From the NCBI GenBank assembly GCA_947367725.1, contig CANBFZ010000120.1, positions 1-6,095 of the forward strand: a stretch of DNA of 6,095 nt, written 5' to 3'. A program made the position numbers and the translations under genes. How positions within the stretch are numbered: the stretch's first letter is position 1; each line of letters opens with the position of its first letter. Positions 1-5,250 of this stretch are shown piece by piece. The notes beneath the pieces are model-generated. The model was not told the DNA's origin. It was given only the letters and a program-made list of their open reading frames with translations, and ran no database searches. The stretch comes from an uncultured Eubacterium sp. (GTDB lineage: Bacteria > Bacillota > Clostridia > Peptostreptococcales > Anaerovoracaceae).

Positions 1-204
1 TCTAAAAGAAGAAAGATGTGTAATCATTTTTAATAAAATATCTTGCGTAGCATCCTCTGCATCTGTGAATGTACCGAGCATCCGCAGAGATAAATTAAAT
101 ATAATATCCTGCACACCTGCAATAAGTGTTTCGAGGGCGTCTTTATCCCCAGATGTGGCTTTATCAACGAGAGCCTGTAATTCTTCATTGGTTTTTTTAT
201 TCAT
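1..204 (-). CDS. RNA polymerase sigma factor, sigma-70 family (ECF-like), N-terminal part, cut by window edge
   Basis: The first 68 codons are visible and the gene continues past the left edge. Sigma factors of this type bind core RNA polymerase and direct it to alternative promoters. Translation shows an acidic, helical start (residues about 6-30, with SGDKDALETLI), then sigma region 2: residues 31-68 include a LRMLG segment followed by TDAEDATQDILLKM, which matches the family's conserved region 2.1-2.2 pattern (hydrophobic helix, D-AED-TQ-I-). Start choice: ATG at 204-202 lies 8 nt after an AGGAGGT ribosome binding site (219-213). Region 4 and any anti-sigma partner lie outside the window, so it cannot be told whether the gene is intact. 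A candidate ECF-type promoter just upstream suggests it may transcribe itself. Family assignment is firm; the ECF subgroup and the regulon are unknown. Confidence 0.88.
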   Translation of the reverse strand, partial: MNKKTNEELQALVDKATSGDKDALETLIAGVQDIIFNLSLRMLGTFTDAEDATQDILLKMITHLSSFR

Positions 205-226
205 AAATTTTTACCTCCTATTTAAA

Positions 227-255
227 TTAGACAATGTCTCTTTGGCTTTGTGACA
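227..255 (-). promoter_or_regulatory. Candidate ECF-type promoter of the sigma-factor gene
   Basis: Read on the minus strand, TGTCAC (255-250) is followed after 16 nt by TGTCTAA (233-227). This resembles the two-part consensus of Firmicute ECF promoters (AAC-type -35, CGTC/TGTC-type -10, 16-17 nt apart). It lies immediately upstream of the ribosome binding site of the sigma gene, so autoregulation is the natural reading. This is an inference from pattern only; no standard sigma-A -35/-10 pair of equal quality was seen here. Confidence 0.45.
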
Positions 256-365
256 GAAAAAGGATCAAATTTATGATTTATTTTTGTTTTATTACCTTTT
301 TTCTTATGACGGAATGTGCATAGAAATGCAGCTGTATTATGATGCAGCTATTTGCGCGCATGGGA

Positions 366-914
366 TTATAGAAGGACAGCACCTGCACCCCGGTCGAAGA
401 AGATGCTTTTTGCACCAGTATAAAGAGGAATGCCGTAACATACGCGTACATCTTCAGGAAATAGTCCCATGCGAACAGCAGCAGCCCCTGCAGAATACAT
501 GACGCGGTTGTCAATTCTGTGGTCTGCAGCAACGGAAACGGCAGAGCCAACCGCGATGCCTAAATCTGTAATATTGAACGCGCAGTTAGCACCGGCTTTT
601 TTCATTTCTGCGCAGTTTTCAAAACCGCACATGTGGCAGTGGGTAAGCCCAAAGGGCAAACTGGTTGCACCGATGAGAACGACACAGTGACTTGCTTCTA
701 CGTTATAAGAATCTCGTTCTATAAACGCTTCGTCACGTTCTTTTGCAATGCAACGCATTTTTTCTGCTAATGCATATTTGTCACCATCTGTTAAAATAAG
801 GGTGACGATTTTGTCCTTTCCACTGGCTTTTGGAGCAGTTCTAGCTGCTGCTGCCATCAGATCTGCGACATGCAGCGCTGCGTCTTTTTCTGCCTGGTCC
901 ATTGTTTTTATCAT
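366..914 (-). CDS. DUF2148 ferredoxin-domain protein (putative 4Fe-4S protein)
   Basis: A complete 182-aa cytoplasmic protein without signal peptide or membrane segments. Residues 1-80 contain an alanine-rich helix and a KIVTLILTDGDKYALAEKM segment; residues 93-111 carry four cysteines spaced C-x2-C-x4-C-x9-C (Cys93, Cys96, Cys101, Cys111) within HCHMCGFENC, typical of the DUF2148 (COG4739-type) ferredoxin domain and suited to bind an iron-sulfur cluster. The C-terminal part is Gly/Ala-rich (AVGSAVSVAADHRIDNRVMYSAGAAA) and ends in an aromatic-hydrophobic strand (KSIFF). The family is widespread in anaerobic bacteria and archaea, with no established function. Start choice: ATG at 914-912 sits 8 nt behind GGAGG (927-923); the internal Met5 lacks its own site. 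It has its own promoter and appears monocistronic; the sigma gene downstream has a separate start region 161 bp away. Redox or electron-transfer activity is only inferred from the cysteines. Confidence 0.9.
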   Translation of the reverse strand: MIKTMDQAEKDAALHVADLMAAAARTAPKASGKDKIVTLILTDGDKYALAEKMRCIAKERDEAFIERDSYNVEASHCVVLIGATSLPFGLTHCHMCGFENCAEMKKAGANCAFNITDLGIAVGSAVSVAADHRIDNRVMYSAGAAAVRMGLFPEDVRVCYGIPLYTGAKSIFFDRGAGAVLL

Positions 915-951
915 GATAGCTTCCTCCCTTTGTTTCTCTGTTTATGGTAAT

Positions 952-980
952 ATTATAGTTGACCGGACGGAGTTTAACAA
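952..980 (-). promoter_or_regulatory. Sigma-A type promoter of the DUF2148 gene
   Basis: On the minus strand TTGTTA (980-975) and a perfect TATAAT (957-952) are separated by 17 nt. The predicted transcript would start near 945, giving a leader of about 30 nt that contains the AGGGAGGAAG ribosome binding site. No riboswitch-like leader fits in that length. Confidence 0.7.
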
Positions 981-1056
981 GGAGAACAAAAAGATTGGTA
1001 CGACAAACACAAAAAAATTTTATTTCTAGCGCGATAAATTAACGCTATGAACTTTA

Positions 1057-1237
1057 GAGGTAGTACTGAAACAGTTTGATTATATTAATAGGAATATCAT
1101 TTGTCTGCATTATGGTGATGGATATATATGCAGAAATTGCGTCAGTCTTGGGAATGAGCGACAGTGCAGTGCACAAGCGTGCTGCATGTACCTTGAAAAA
1201 GTTGGAGGACATATTGCTGGATAGAGAGGGAAGGTAA
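1057..1237 (+). pseudogene. Remnant of a sigma-70 family sigma factor (region 4 only, frameshifted)
   Basis: Two plus-strand frames together encode a sigma region 4. Frame one (1057-1128) reads EVVLKQFDYINRNIICLHYG-DGY, the first helix of region 4, which in relatives has the form L--L-----II-LHY-EG. Frame two (from about 1121 to the TAA at 1235-1237) continues with YAEIASVLGMSDSAVHK, the helix-turn-helix, then RAACTLKKLEDILLDREGR. The frames meet in a TATATAT tract (1123-1129); restoring two bases there would join them, so a 2-bp slippage deletion is the likely lesion. An in-frame TGA at 1048-1050 lies before the homology and no region 2 is recognised upstream, so the 5' half is missing as well. 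It lies opposite in strand to the sigma gene at the left edge and is a separate fragment. The frameshift reading is mine from translation; the helix-turn-helix similarity is clear. Confidence 0.75.
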
Positions 1238-1239
1238 AG

Positions 1240-1311
1240 ATGGTAAATAAAGAGAGACAATTTGAAAAAGAAGCAGAAGAAATTCTTCGTGCATATGCAA
1301 AGATGCTGTAA
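1240..1311 (+). pseudogene. 23-codon ORF behind the sigma remnant, probably the start of a lost partner gene
   Basis: ATG at 1240 follows the sigma stop codon by 2 nt and is preceded by a GGGAAGG-like ribosome binding site (about 1228-1234), the arrangement of a translationally coupled second gene. It encodes a charged helical peptide (MVNKERQFEKEAEEILRAYA) and stops at TAA 1309-1311. In another frame reading continues without stop from 1305 into the terminator as AVKKPGRLLDAKDKIFIDN, so a second frameshift (one base lost near 1304-1306) is possible. In sigma operons this position is often held by an anti-sigma factor or small regulator, but the fragment is too short to assign. It may also be a chance ORF. 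Confidence 0.35.
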
Positions 1312-1380
1312 AAAAGCCGGGACGCTTACTAGATGCAAAGGACAAAATATTCATTGACAATTTGTTATACGGAAATTTAG

Positions 1381-1417
1381 GGAAGGGAACTGTAGCTGCA
1401 GTTCCCTTCCTTTTTTT
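1381..1417 (+). terminator. Strong intrinsic terminator
   Basis: A perfect 12-bp stem (1381-1392 with 1399-1410), 6-nt loop TAGCTG, followed by seven T (1411-1417). The T-run gives it plus-strand polarity, so it fits the end of the decayed sigma operon. It also lies directly after the transporter gene on the minus strand, and the T-run overlaps that gene's stop codon; on that strand the stem is followed only by CTAAATTTCC, so termination there should be weaker. Confidence 0.85.
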
Positions 1418-2651
1418 AGGAAATCGTAATTCCACCGCCGCCAAGTAATTGTGCAAAATATCCGGCAAAGATGACAGAAGTGATCGTAACTGTGACAAAG
1501 CCACCGACAACCATAGATGGGAACATTTTGCTCATTAAATATCCTCTTTCGTCCGGGTCGTCAGTCAGAGAATTACAGGTGTTTTCTGTAATAATCGCAT
1601 CGCAAGGGAATCCATACAAAGCAGTAAGACCGTTTGCGAAGGCAAGCTGGAAATCCATATGGAACAGCTTTGCAATGATGAAGGCTGCCAGCGCCATACC
1701 GCAAACACCGATGACAATCATAATCAGCATTGGCACGATTAAAGTTTTTAGCATATGCGGGGTGCAGTCAGCAAGACCAGAGAACACACTGAGCATTGCC
1801 GCAAACATAAAGATTGTATATGTATTGGCTCTTGTCATGGAACTTGTGTCCAGGAAGCCGATTCTTGTTAAAATGACTGAAATAATCAGACACCATACGA
1901 TGGTAGGAATCTGTGGAACCAGTTGTCCGACAATGGTGGAAATCCATACGCTGAGCGCCAGTTTCGCGATGATGAAAACAGGCGTGTTGAATTTATCCGG
2001 GATTGCGGGAATTAATTTTTTCGTATCACTGTCATCTGCAATCGTGGTAAGACCTACCGTCTTCATCTTTTCAATTTCTTCCTTTGAAAGATTCAGATCA
2101 CCAGAGCGCCACTCCTTCAAAAGCTTTCTGCCCTCGGAATGCAGACATAACGCGGTAATCGGATATCCGGCAAGCCCTTGCACACTGTACATTGCGATTG
2201 CAAATACGGCGGCTTCTTTTAATCCTGCGGCTTCGGCAGCCCCCTGCATCGTCAGTGCAGCAACGATGCCGCCAGTAAGTGGCGGAAGACCTGCGATGAC
2301 CAGGTTTTTGTCCATGATAATCGGGCAGATAAACCAGCATAGTGCGACCATGCCGACAAGGCCGACCAGACAGACAACTACCGTTTTCCATTGCTCAACA
2401 AGCTGTTTCAGACTGATGACTGTGCCGATATGGGTAATGAACATCAGTACGCCGATTGTGCCGGCAAAAGAAGCGAGTCCTGAATCTTCGGATACTGTCT
2501 TAGGGATGACAGTCCAAAAACCGATTAAAAAGATGATTGCGGTTACCAATACGGAAGGAATCCATGCTCGTGTGACTGTGGATACCCATTCGCCGATAAC
2601 ATAGGCGACGCCAACAATTACGACCGCCAGAAAAGCATTATAAAGTACCAT
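1416..2651 (-). CDS. Multi-pass membrane transporter, GltS/ESS-like (putative sodium:carboxylate symporter)
   Basis: A 411-aa, very hydrophobic inner-membrane protein with about ten or more predicted transmembrane segments in two halves: roughly residues 3-24, 31-50, 58-80, 89-113, re-entrant-like 118-140, 147-170, then a charged cytoplasmic loop (about 171-220), then 224-246, 249-265, 276-293, 302-330, 337-352 and 376-402. Length and the two-half architecture match the sodium/glutamate symporter (GltS) family. PLTGGIVAALTMQGAAEAAGL (124-144) sits where GltS has its GGHGT loop, and ANGLTALYGFPCDAIITEN (339-357) may be the matching loop of the second half; the His of the classical motif is absent, so the substrate may differ from glutamate. 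Start: ATG at 2651-2649, 5 nt after AAAGGAG (2663-2657); a longer frame reaching 2759 overlaps the amidohydrolase and lacks a ribosome site. It lies 29 bp behind the amidohydrolase, same operon, and probably imports its substrate. Transporter: sure; family: moderately sure. Confidence 0.8.
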   Translation of the reverse strand: MVLYNAFLAVVIVGVAYVIGEWVSTVTRAWIPSVLVTAIIFLIGFWTVIPKTVSEDSGLASFAGTIGVLMFITHIGTVISLKQLVEQWKTVVVCLVGLVGMVALCWFICPIIMDKNLVIAGLPPLTGGIVAALTMQGAAEAAGLKEAAVFAIAMYSVQGLAGYPITALCLHSEGRKLLKEWRSGDLNLSKEEIEKMKTVGLTTIADDSDTKKLIPAIPDKFNTPVFIIAKLALSVWISTIVGQLVPQIPTIVWCLIISVILTRIGFLDTSSMTRANTYTIFMFAAMLSVFSGLADCTPHMLKTLIVPMLIMIVIGVCGMALAAFIIAKLFHMDFQLAFANGLTALYGFPCDAIITENTCNSLTDDPDERGYLMSKMFPSMVVGGFVTVTITSVIFAGYFAQLLGGGGITIS

Positions 2652-2680
2652 AATAGCTCCTTTCTTTTTATAATGTATAT

Positions 2681-3853
2681 TTATTTTTTCAGAAATGCAA
2701 GTGCACTGTGAAGCATCGCTGCCATTCCATATTTCATTGCATTTTCGTCGAAAGTGCAATCGGAACGATGGAGTACAGAAGCTTTCATTCCCGGTGCATG
2801 TCCTGCATTTAGAAACATGAGTACGGACGGTTTTCCCGTTTTTGTTCCAAAAAAGCTGTAGTCTTCGCTGAAAGACATAGGCTCTTTGAGGATGTAATAA
2901 CTATTCTCATCCAAAGTATCGATAATCAAATCAACCAGTGCTTCATCGTTATAGCAGGCATCGTATCCCAGATTGATATCCGCATCTATGTTACAGCCGG
3001 AAAGGATTTCTACACCGCTGCAGATGTCTCGAATCTTTTGGGTTGCGATGGTGCGGGCCTCCTGGGTATAAGCGCGGAGCGCGCCTTCCATATAGCATTC
3101 GTCAGCAATAATATTGATGGCAGTGCCACCCCGAATCAGGTTCATAGACAGTATGCAGGTGTCCAGTGGGCTGATATTTCTTGCCTGAAGCTGCTGGAGA
3201 AGCAGATTGATTTGTGTAGCAGCCAAAATTGCGTCATTTGCGTTTTGCGGCTGTGAACCGTGGCTGCTTTTTCCGTGAATTTTGATTTTTACTTCGTCGG
3301 CGGAGGTTGTCACAGCGCCTTTTCTGATGCCGATCAGTCCGATGTTGTCTTCTCCTGGAATGACATGGGTCGCGAGAAACGCATCCACATCGTCCACAGC
3401 GCCTGACTGGATGATGCCAGTGGCGCCGCCGGGCTGTGTTTCTTCCCCCGCTTCAAAAATAACCTTTACCGTGCCGGAAAATTCATCTCGTATATCGCAC
3501 AGGATTTTTGCAATGCCTAGCATCATTGCGGTATGCAAATCGTGACCGCAGGCGTGCATGGCGCCGGGTGTTAAGCTGCAGAAGGAAAGGCCGGTTTCCT
3601 CTAAAACTGGAAGGGCGTCCATATCACACCTAAGACCGATACATTTTCCGGGGCCTTTTCTGCCTTTGATGACGCCTACGACGGAACATCTGCCGGGGCA
3701 AATGATTTCATCAACGCCATAGGCAGAAAGTCTGTCCTTCACGAAAGCGAATGTCTTTGGCAGTTCATATCCAATCTCTGGATTTTTGTGAATCTCACGT
3801 CTGATTTTGATTGTATCTTCTAAAATTGCATTGGATTTTTCTAATAAATTCAA
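2681..3853 (-). CDS. M20 family metallo-amidohydrolase (hippurate hydrolase / N-acyl amino acid amidohydrolase type)
   Basis: A 390-aa cytoplasmic enzyme, normal length for the M20D hydrolases (HipO, N-acyl-amino-acid, IAA-conjugate and N-acetyldiaminopimelate hydrolases), which cleave the amide bond of N-acylated amino acids with a two-metal centre. Visible motifs: RREIHKNPEIGYE (18-30); CDMDALPV (76-83); ACGHDLHTAMMLG with metal ligands Cys102 and His104 (101-113); GEETQPGGA with Glu137 catalytic and Glu138 metal-binding (136-144); THVIPG with His163 (162-167); dimerisation-domain KIHGKSSHGSQPQNANDAI (191-209); NIIADECYMEGALR (247-260); SEDYSFF (329-335); and the final metal ligand His362 in LHRSDCTFDE. 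All expected ligands are present, so it should be active. Start: TTG at 3853-3851, 10 nt after AGGAGG (3869-3864); no upstream ATG fits and the next Met is inside the fold. First gene of an operon with the transporter, divergent from a LysR regulator. Substrate not deducible. Confidence 0.93.
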   Translation of the reverse strand: MNLLEKSNAILEDTIKIRREIHKNPEIGYELPKTFAFVKDRLSAYGVDEIICPGRCSVVGVIKGRKGPGKCIGLRCDMDALPVLEETGLSFCSLTPGAMHACGHDLHTAMMLGIAKILCDIRDEFSGTVKVIFEAGEETQPGGATGIIQSGAVDDVDAFLATHVIPGEDNIGLIGIRKGAVTTSADEVKIKIHGKSSHGSQPQNANDAILAATQINLLLQQLQARNISPLDTCILSMNLIRGGTAINIIADECYMEGALRAYTQEARTIATQKIRDICSGVEILSGCNIDADINLGYDACYNDEALVDLIIDTLDENSYYILKEPMSFSEDYSFFGTKTGKPSVLMFLNAGHAPGMKASVLHRSDCTFDENAMKYGMAAMLHSALAFLKK

Positions 3854-3892
3854 GGCGATGATTCCTCCTTTTTTGTTTGTCTTTCACAATGA

Positions 3893-3898
3893 ATTGTA
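3893..3898 (-). promoter_or_regulatory. Candidate -10 box of the amidohydrolase-transporter operon
   Basis: TACAAT on the minus strand (3898-3893) would give a start near 3886 and a leader of about 33 nt. The hexamer 17 nt upstream, TTCCCA (3921-3916), is a poor -35, which is what one expects of a promoter that needs an activator. A small inverted repeat, ACAAT-GA-ATTGT (3886-3897), overlaps the box and the start site. Confidence 0.4.
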
Positions 3899-3907
3899 AT
3901 ATTTTTA

Positions 3908-3936
3908 TTGACAGATGGGAAATTAAAGGTTATGAT
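3908..3936 (+). promoter_or_regulatory. Sigma-A promoter of the LysR gene
   Basis: Perfect -35 TTGACA (3908-3913), 17-nt spacer and TATGAT -10 (3931-3936). Expected start near 3943, leader about 55 nt to the ATG at 3998. The quality suggests steady expression of the regulator unless repressed by its own product. Confidence 0.8.
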
Positions 3937-3943
3937 AATCACC

Positions 3944-3958
3944 ATTAATGAAAGTAAT
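3944..3958. promoter_or_regulatory. Candidate LysR recognition site (ATTA-N7-TAAT, T-N11-A)
   Basis: ATTA (3944-3947) and TAAT (3955-3958) form a 15-bp dyad containing the T-N11-A arrangement typical of LysR-type sites. Its centre (3951) lies about 65 bp upstream of the predicted start of the divergent amidohydrolase operon, the classical recognition-site distance, and it overlaps the predicted LysR start, so binding could both activate the operon and repress the regulator. AT-rich DNA produces such dyads by chance, hence the moderate confidence. Confidence 0.42.
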
Positions 3959-3997
3959 AACAGCATATTTGTGACTTGAACCAAAGGAGATGGTACC

Positions 3998-4936
3998 ATG
4001 GAGATCAGACAGCTTTATTATGTGCTTGAAGTTGCAAAGCAGAAAAACTTTACAAAAGCTGCAAAGGCTTTGTATGTGACACAGTCTAATATTTCACAGA
4101 GAATCAGTGCCCTTGAGTCGGAACTTAACATCGCCCTTTTTGTAAGAGATCATCACAATATTTATCTAACCGCAGATGGGGAACGTTTTTGCAAATACGC
4201 GCGGAAAGTTGTGGAGTCAATCGACGTCCTCATGAAGGAGTTTAATGGGAATGAGGAGTCAGAAAAAGCTATCATCAATGTGGCTGTTTTTCCGTTCTCC
4301 TGGACTGTCGGCGTTTCAACGATTGTAAAGGATTTCTATAAGGCCAGTGCCAATGTAGTCGGAACGATTCGGATTTCGGATAATTACTGTGCTTATACTG
4401 ACCTTAGGAAAGGATCGCTGGACTTTGCAATCGTTAAGCTGCGGCCGGAAAATAAGGTGGATTATCTGACTTATATTCCGCTGATTGAAGAGGACTTAAT
4501 GGTCATTATTAACAGAAATAATCCGATTGCGGCACATGGTACGATTTCGGCGGAAGATTTGTCAAATTTACCAGTTCTTGTAGGAGAGAAAACGACCAAT
4601 CTTTATGATGATTTTCATAAGATTTATGCGGATAGAAATGCCGACTTTCAGGTGGTTCTTGAAAACACTTTTGACAGGGATTTGCTTATCAATATGCTTT
4701 CTAATGACGATGGTATTACCTTTGCTACAGAGTCGACAGCAGAGCACATCACCAATGAAAAAATTACGGCGGTTCCTTTAGAAGAGCCGGTGAAATATAA
4801 TACCTATTTGGTATATTTGCAGGAAAAAGAACCACGGGGAATTTACAGAGCGTTCGTGGACTACGTGGTAAATGGGATACACAGTTTAAATGAGACGAAA
4901 AAGATTAAAATTAAGAATAACGATATTTTGTATTGA
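3998..4936 (+). CDS. LysR-type transcriptional regulator
   Basis: A 312-aa protein of normal LysR length. Residues 1-60 form the N-terminal winged helix-turn-helix: MEIRQLYYVLEVAKQKNFT, then AAKALYVTQSNISQRISALE (21-40, recognition helix region) and the family's L--LF-R- stretch (ELNIALFVRD). A linker helix (about 62-85) connects to the effector domain (about 90-300, periplasmic-binding-protein-like), which begins INVAVFPFSW and should bind a small molecule. The C-terminus ends in a basic tail (KKIKIKNNDILY). Start: ATG 3998, 8 nt after AAAGGAG (3983-3989). It is divergent from the amidohydrolase-transporter operon across 144 bp, the usual arrangement for a LysR regulator and its target, so it probably controls that operon in response to the transported substrate or its hydrolysis product. 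An intrinsic terminator follows its stop codon. The effector is unknown. Confidence 0.95.
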   Translation: MEIRQLYYVLEVAKQKNFTKAAKALYVTQSNISQRISALESELNIALFVRDHHNIYLTADGERFCKYARKVVESIDVLMKEFNGNEESEKAIINVAVFPFSWTVGVSTIVKDFYKASANVVGTIRISDNYCAYTDLRKGSLDFAIVKLRPENKVDYLTYIPLIEEDLMVIINRNNPIAAHGTISAEDLSNLPVLVGEKTTNLYDDFHKIYADRNADFQVVLENTFDRDLLINMLSNDDGITFATESTAEHITNEKITAVPLEEPVKYNTYLVYLQEKEPRGIYRAFVDYVVNGIHSLNETKKIKIKNNDILY

Positions 4937-4953
4937 TGAAAATGAATCTTTTT

Positions 4954-4985
4954 GGCGGCGCTGGTTAAGTGCCGCCATTATTTTT
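4954..4985 (+). terminator. Intrinsic terminator after the LysR gene
   Basis: Stem GGCGGCGCT (4954-4962) pairs with AGTGCCGCC (4968-4976) with one G-U pair, loop GGTTA, followed by a T-rich tail (TTATTTTTT, 4978-4986). Located 17 nt after the LysR stop codon; it separates the LysR unit from the next promoter. Confidence 0.85.
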
Positions 4986-5003
4986 TGTAGAAGCGGTTTG
5001 CCC

Positions 5004-5031
5004 TTGTGAATTACAGGATATTTGGTATAAT
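5004..5031 (+). promoter_or_regulatory. Promoter of the small winged-helix gene (extended -10)
   Basis: TTGTGA (5004-5009), 16-nt spacer, and TATAAT (5026-5031) preceded by TG in the extended position (TGGTATAAT, 5023-5031). Expected start near 5038, only about 16 nt before the GTG start codon. Confidence 0.7.
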
Positions 5032-5053
5032 ATTCTTAAGTTAGGAAAGTTGA

Positions 5054-5248
5054 GTGAAGGCAACGATTGAGGTGAAGCATGAAAACAAATACATTGTTGA
5101 AAATGGGTTTATTACCGCAGAGCAGGTAATAGAGATTACAAAAGTTAAATCTTCTTCCGGTGCGGCCGCGGCGTTAAATCGGTTAATAAAAGCGGAATTC
5201 GTTGTAAAAGTAAGGCATGGAAGACATTTTTATTATAAAAGAAAGTAA
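5054..5248 (+). CDS. Small winged-helix-like DNA-binding protein (64 aa)
   Basis: A short basic protein not matched to a named family. A helix (residues about 9-17, ENKYIVENG) is followed by FITAEQVIEITKV (19-31), a turn, a small-residue-rich second helix SSSGAAAALNRLIKAEFVVKV (33-53) and a hairpin-like basic wing RHGRHFYYKRK (54-64). The order helix, turn, recognition helix, wing ending in G-(x)-YY matches stand-alone winged-helix regulators and the N-terminal domains of some antitoxin-like proteins, but there is no second domain. Start: GTG 5054 with TTAGGAAAG (5041-5049) upstream; the SD-to-start spacing is about 7 nt from AGGA. It has its own promoter and no terminator before the downstream nucleotidyltransferase, from which it is separated by a 20-bp repeat array. 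A role in binding that array, controlling itself or the next gene, is an inference from position. Confidence 0.65.
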   Translation: MKATIEVKHENKYIVENGFITAEQVIEITKVKSSSGAAAALNRLIKAEFVVKVRHGRHFYYKRK

Positions 5249-5250
5249 AA

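Noticed and set aside
324..353. Imperfect hairpin (AGCTG/CAGCT with flanking AAAT/ATTT) downstream of the DUF2148 gene
   Set aside because: Short stem, two-base bulge, 10-nt loop and no T-run on the minus strand, so it is not a convincing terminator. The rest of the 205-365 gap holds only the sigma-gene promoter region.
748..1029. Plus-strand frame of 93 codons over the start of the DUF2148 gene
   Set aside because: Antisense of the DUF2148 coding region and its promoter; no ribosome site or domain.
1027..1047. Inverted repeat TAGCG-N11-CGCTA before the sigma remnant
   Set aside because: Only 5-bp arms in AT-rich sequence with no promoter nearby; likely chance.
1471..2604. Long open frame on the plus strand (377 codons)
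   Set aside because: It is the antisense shadow of the transporter gene: no ribosome site, no domain, and Ser/Thr/Pro-rich composition typical of reverse frames.
2652..2759. 36-codon N-terminal extension of the transporter
   Set aside because: It overlaps the 3' end of the amidohydrolase and is hydrophilic; the ATG at 2651 has AAAGGAG just upstream and begins directly with a membrane segment.
5079..5129. 17-codon ATG frame with a GAGGTGA-like site inside the winged-helix gene
   Set aside because: Lies out of frame within a better-supported gene and encodes nothing recognisable.
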